Of a stretch of DNA of 41,437 nucleotides, positions 38,610-41,437 are shown one piece after another. The stretch spans positions 1 to 41,437 of the forward strand of contig DAOUBA010000072.1 in NCBI GenBank assembly GCA_034432855.1, read 5' to 3'. The notes under the pieces were generated by a model that saw only the letters and a list, made by a program, of their open reading frames with translations, was not told the origin of the DNA and searched no databases. The stretch comes from DAOUBA01 sp034432855. Lineage in GTDB: Bacteria > Chloroflexota > Anaerolineae > B4-G1. Made by a program: the position numbers and the translations under genes. Each line of letters opens with the position of its first letter. The first letter of the stretch is position 1.

Positions 38610-41437
38610 ATGCCGGAGAATCTGCTCAAGAACGGCGGGTTCGAAGTCACCTGGTCGGAGGAACGCAGCCACCGTTGCCTGGTCTTTGCTGCGAATGGAA
38701 GTCCGCAGGAAAGGAGCGTAGAAAACGTCTTCACGCCGCCCAATTGGCTGACGTGGTTTCGTCATCAGCCGGGTTCGTGGGAGCAGCCCGAAGTGCGGGA
38801 GATATGGAAGCAGAACTATCCGCATCGCGTCTGCAGCGGAGAGAAGGCCATCCTGCTGTTCACGCCCTACGGCAAGCACGACGCGGGCCTTCTGCAACGG
38901 GTGCGCGTCACGCCGGGCACCCGCCTGCGTCTGACCGCCTGGGCGCATGCCGGAGATAGCCATCCGCCGCAGGAAGGCGAGCGTGGCGATAGCCGGCCCC
39001 GCTGCTCACGCAACGCCGTGGAGCAGATGGCTACGGGCAACCCGGCAGGTCGCTCCAAAGATGATGCGCCGCCGACCGGCGATCCCTGGAGCGACGCCGT
39101 CGGGAACGTGGTTTTCTACGCGGGCCTGGATCCGACCGGCGGAGTGGACCCGTTTGCCGAGACGGTGGTGTGGGGCCGTGGCGCACCTATCTACGACGCC
39201 TATCACGAGGTTCCCGCTGTCGAAGCGATGGCCCAGGCAAACGTCGTGACGGTATTCCTGCGCAGCAGAACCCGCCAGGCACTCGGGAATAGCGATGCCT
39301 ACTGGGACGATGTGGCGTTGGTCGCACTCGATCCCTCTGGGGATACAGGCCCGGGGCACACACACGCTGATCCTGAGCAGCCCGCCGCAGTTGACCCCGT
39401 AACCAGGAAAGGAGCACCCGCTTGCGGGCAAAACCGGAAGAGTGGACTCGTAGAGGCACGGGATGAGGTGCCAACCGAGGGCAGGGCAACCCGGCAGGTC
39501 GCCTCTACCGCGAGCACCTGCGTGCTCCTGCCGCGCATCGAAGACCCCGTCGAACGCACCGAGTGGCGCGTCGCCGCGGCCATCGGCTGCGCGGACCAGA
39601 TGTGGGCGGTGGGACATCTGGGGGACGGCGCCGATACCGGTCCACGCGAGCGAGAGGTCATCGCCGTCAACCCTGCCGCTTGGGAGCGCGACCTGCGGGC
39701 GTGGTATAACGAGCATTACCTCAACGTCGAGTACCGCGAGATCGAAGCGGCCACCCCGTGGGAGATGGCCATCTTGCTCCTGCCGCCGCTGGGTACGGGC
39801 GACCCGTCGGGTCGCCCCGACATTGCCCTGGCGCAGACCGACCGCCGCTGGGCACACTATGACTTTGGCGAACATCCCAGCGCGAGTGGAGGAACGATCG
39901 GGCGCTACGGCTGCTTCATGACCGGGCTGGCGATCATCCTGCGCAAGATCTATGGGCGAGCCGTGACGCCGCCAATACTGGATAAACTCCTGGTGGCCGC
40001 CCGCGCGGCCTATGTGAACGATAATCTGATGATGTGGGAAGGCGTCGTCCCCCTGTTTCCCGTCTTTGGCGAGAGTATCAAGGACAACGAGCAACGTTCT
40101 GCAGCCCAGCTAAAGGAGTTGTTGCGCAACGGTTGGGAGGTGATCCTCAGGCAAGCAGACGGGGGACATTTCGTCTACCTGGAAGCCGTCGAGGGAGATA
40201 CCTTGCGCATCATTGACACCTGGGACGGCAAACGGAAGCAGAAGAAGGCTTCCGACTATCGCGGCATCCGGGCAGTGCGCGTCCGCCGGCGGGCCACCGC
40301 GGGGCAGAATACGGGCGATCCGCCGGGTCACCCGTACCCCCTCTACGTGCTCCTGCCGCCGATGACGGATACTATCGAGCGCCTGCAGTGGCGCGTGGCT
40401 GCCGCAATCGGCGCCTCCGGGCGGATGGGAATGATCGGGCACTCGATTGATGAGGCCGGTGGCCAGGCCAGCGACCAGGAAGTGATCGCCATCAACCCTG
40501 GAGAGCGCCTCGCGGACCTGGAGGCGTGGCGTGAGGCGCAGCGCCCCTATGCCGGATATCGCGTCATCGAGACAAAGAGCCCCTGGGAGATGGCTGTGCA
40601 ACTCATGCCGGCCCTGAACGGCAGTATTGCTCTATCGCAGACCGACCCGCGTTGGGTGAACGCCGCTTTCGGCGAACAGCCCGGCGGGAGAGGTGAGACC
40701 GTCGGGAGCAGCGGGGGTTTCCTGGCTGCGCTGGCTATCACCCTGCGCAAGGTGTATGAGCGTGACGTCACACTGCCTGCACTGGACGAACTCCTGGTGG
40801 CTGCCCGCGCCGCCTATATCGAAGACAACTTCCTGTCGTGGGGCGATGCCGTTTTCCTATTCCCGGCGTTCGACGACAGCGTCAAGGACAACCGGCGCAG
40901 GAGTTCCGCCGAACTGGAACGCCTGCTGCGAGATGGCTGGGAAATCATCCTCAGACAAGCGGACGATGGGCACTTTGTGTACCTGGAGGCAGTCGAGGGA
41001 GATGACCTCCGGGTCATTGATCCGCGGGACGGGACGCGCAGGAGCGGGCGAGCCGCCGGGTATGGAGGAATCCGGGCGGCGCACCGCAGGCGTCAGAAAC
41101 CCACCGCCTCGCCGTACGGACGACCCGGCGGGTCGCCCCTCCTGATCGGCCTGCACGACCGGCGAGGCGGCGAGTGGATGGCGGCCCTGGGGATACGCGG
41201 CTGCTGTCTGGTGCATCACATCGTGCAACGCCAGCCTATCCAGGTTGACTGCCGTCACCTTGCCAATGCAGGGATCACAGTCATCTGTCGCCTGAACTGG
41301 GGTTACGCCGACGGTACCGGCACGCTGCCGCGCCCGGAGGACAAGGACGCCTTCGTCAACGCCGTAGTACAGACGATGCTGGAGGCTAAGGGGGTCAAGT
41401 ACTTTCACGTCGGCAACGAGCCGAACAACCGGCAGGA
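38610..41437 (+). CDS. Modular protein: binding module, two C39-like domains, glycosidase-like barrel (3' partial)
   Basis: The frame is open from the ATG at 38610 (AGGAG six bases upstream) to the window edge, 942 codons. Residues 1-230 form a jelly-roll carbohydrate-binding-like module (NLLKNGGFE, HDAGLLQRVRVTPGTRLRLTAWAHA, AYWDDVALV). Then come two homologous units of about 250 residues (39519-40300 and 40344-41095). Each has an alpha/beta part (WRVAAAIG...SPWEMA) and a papain-fold C39-like domain (AQTDRRWA, GHFVYLEAVEGD, IIDTWDG). In unit 1 C435, H520 and D536 are present; in unit 2 the Cys is G703 (SSGGFLAAL). From about 845 a TIM-barrel-like region starts (LLIGLHDRRGGEWM, ITVICRLNWGYADG) and reaches NEPN, the acid/base motif of clan GH-A. 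There is no signal peptide. Five DNA palindromes lie within it. Confidence 0.8.
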   Translation, partial: MPENLLKNGGFEVTWSEERSHRCLVFAANGSPQERSVENVFTPPNWLTWFRHQPGSWEQPEVREIWKQNYPHRVCSGEKAILLFTPYGKHDAGLLQRVRVTPGTRLRLTAWAHAGDSHPPQEGERGDSRPRCSRNAVEQMATGNPAGRSKDDAPPTGDPWSDAVGNVVFYAGLDPTGGVDPFAETVVWGRGAPIYDAYHEVPAVEAMAQANVVTVFLRSRTRQALGNSDAYWDDVALVALDPSGDTGPGHTHADPEQPAAVDPVTRKGAPACGQNRKSGLVEARDEVPTEGRATRQVASTASTCVLLPRIEDPVERTEWRVAAAIGCADQMWAVGHLGDGADTGPREREVIAVNPAAWERDLRAWYNEHYLNVEYREIEAATPWEMAILLLPPLGTGDPSGRPDIALAQTDRRWAHYDFGEHPSASGGTIGRYGCFMTGLAIILRKIYGRAVTPPILDKLLVAARAAYVNDNLMMWEGVVPLFPVFGESIKDNEQRSAAQLKELLRNGWEVILRQADGGHFVYLEAVEGDTLRIIDTWDGKRKQKKASDYRGIRAVRVRRRATAGQNTGDPPGHPYPLYVLLPPMTDTIERLQWRVAAAIGASGRMGMIGHSIDEAGGQASDQEVIAINPGERLADLEAWREAQRPYAGYRVIETKSPWEMAVQLMPALNGSIALSQTDPRWVNAAFGEQPGGRGETVGSSGGFLAALAITLRKVYERDVTLPALDELLVAARAAYIEDNFLSWGDAVFLFPAFDDSVKDNRRRSSAELERLLRDGWEIILRQADDGHFVYLEAVEGDDLRVIDPRDGTRRSGRAAGYGGIRAAHRRRQKPTASPYGRPGGSPLLIGLHDRRGGEWMAALGIRGCCLVHHIVQRQPIQVDCRHLANAGITVICRLNWGYADGTGTLPRPEDKDAFVNAVVQTMLEAKGVKYFHVGNEPNNRQ
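39033..39056. repeat. Intragenic palindrome, copy 1
   Basis: An imperfect dyad of the type ACGGGCAACCC-GGC-AGGTCGC. It lies in a loop of the binding module and is read as TGNPAGRS. Confidence 0.7.
39484..39503. repeat. Intragenic palindrome, copy 2
   Basis: GGGCAACCC-GGC-AGGTCGCC, nearly identical to copy 1 but read in another frame (RATRQVAS). It lies 15 bases before the first tandem unit. Confidence 0.75.
39795..39818. repeat. Intragenic palindrome, copy 3
   Basis: GGGCGACCC-GTC-GGGTCGCCC: perfect 9-base arms. It is read as TGDPSGRP and lies just before the C39-like part of unit 1; unit 2 lacks this insertion. Confidence 0.8.
40311..40334. repeat. Intragenic palindrome, copy 4
   Basis: GGGCGATCC-GCC-GGGTCACCC, one mismatch pair. 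It is read as TGDPPGHP and lies in the linker ten bases before unit 2. Confidence 0.75.
41116..41139. repeat. Intragenic palindrome, copy 5
   Basis: GGACGACCC-GGC-GGGTCGCCC, one mismatch pair. It is read in a shifted frame as GRPGGSP and lies in the linker between unit 2 and the glycosidase-like barrel. Confidence 0.75.

Noticed and set aside
1..41437. tRNA, rRNA or riboswitch genes
   Set aside because: I saw no cloverleaf, rRNA-like or known riboswitch core in the non-coding gaps; a covariance-model scan was not possible here.

Overview
The window is a G+C-rich bacterial chromosome segment. It looks most like a Chloroflexota (Anaerolineae-type) genome. The reasons are a four-S1-domain S1 protein overlapping clpC, TPR/STAND giants, modular proteins joining a binding module, C39-like domains and a TIM barrel with a NEPN motif, and many short palindromic dispersed repeats. 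This placement is inference from gene style, not from a marker phylogeny.

Left part (1-3522): the 3' end of an RHS-repeat protein with a variable C-terminal tip, a six-TM neighbour that may be its immunity protein, and an intact 1.46-kb DDE insertion sequence. The outer end of the IS inverted repeat supplies a TTGACA box that pairs with a TAAAAT box in flanking DNA, giving a well-spaced promoter in front of the next operon.

Sugar-acid region (3516-10863): a LacI-type regulator with a palindromic operator at its start site, a decayed dppD-like transporter gene, a UroD-like protein and an oligogalacturonate lyase (PL22) on the plus strand. A convergent minus-strand operon encodes a Gfo/Idh/MocA dehydrogenase, a xylose-isomerase-like TIM barrel and a GH4 glycosidase. 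Together they suggest breakdown of oligogalacturonides or related uronic-acid oligomers. The plus-strand transporter appears to have been lost by deletion. A 17-unit NGTT microsatellite runs through the end of the dehydrogenase gene.

Housekeeping and export region (10883-21031): rpsA-like S1 protein and clpC (overlapping genes), a GT4 glycosyltransferase, and a MarR-controlled heterodimeric ABC exporter with one degenerate ATP site. The MarR promoter is a perfect TTGACA-17-TATAAT with a palindrome over the start site. Two non-coding stretches here hold REP-like hairpins.

Regulatory and effector region (21077-41437): sigma-54 (with an extra zinc-ribbon-like CxxC pair), an NtrC-type activator with a GAFTSA loop, and a textbook sigma-54 promoter in front of a 1104-aa membrane histidine kinase. 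Downstream on the same strand follow a two-TM protein, a 2220-aa NACHT/STAND-like ATPase with about 45-50 TPRs, a clan-CD (caspase/gingipain-like) protease, a MraZ-like protein, an FtsZ paralogue whose two catalytic T7-loop aspartates are both glycine, and a small protein that copies the protease's C-terminal domain. Last comes a large modular protein (open at the window edge) with two tandem C39-like domains, one with its cysteine lost, and a glycosidase-like barrel. Five copies of a DNA palindrome lie inside that last gene at domain borders and loops, read in more than one frame.

The STAND-TPR / caspase-like protease / MraZ / T7-dead FtsZ / shared-tail cluster is the best candidate for an undescribed system. 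A plausible but untested reading is a sensor ATPase and protease coupled to control of cell division, possibly under sigma-54 control through the upstream kinase gene. Two inverted copies of an 81-87-bp repeat bracket the TPR-protease-mraZ part.
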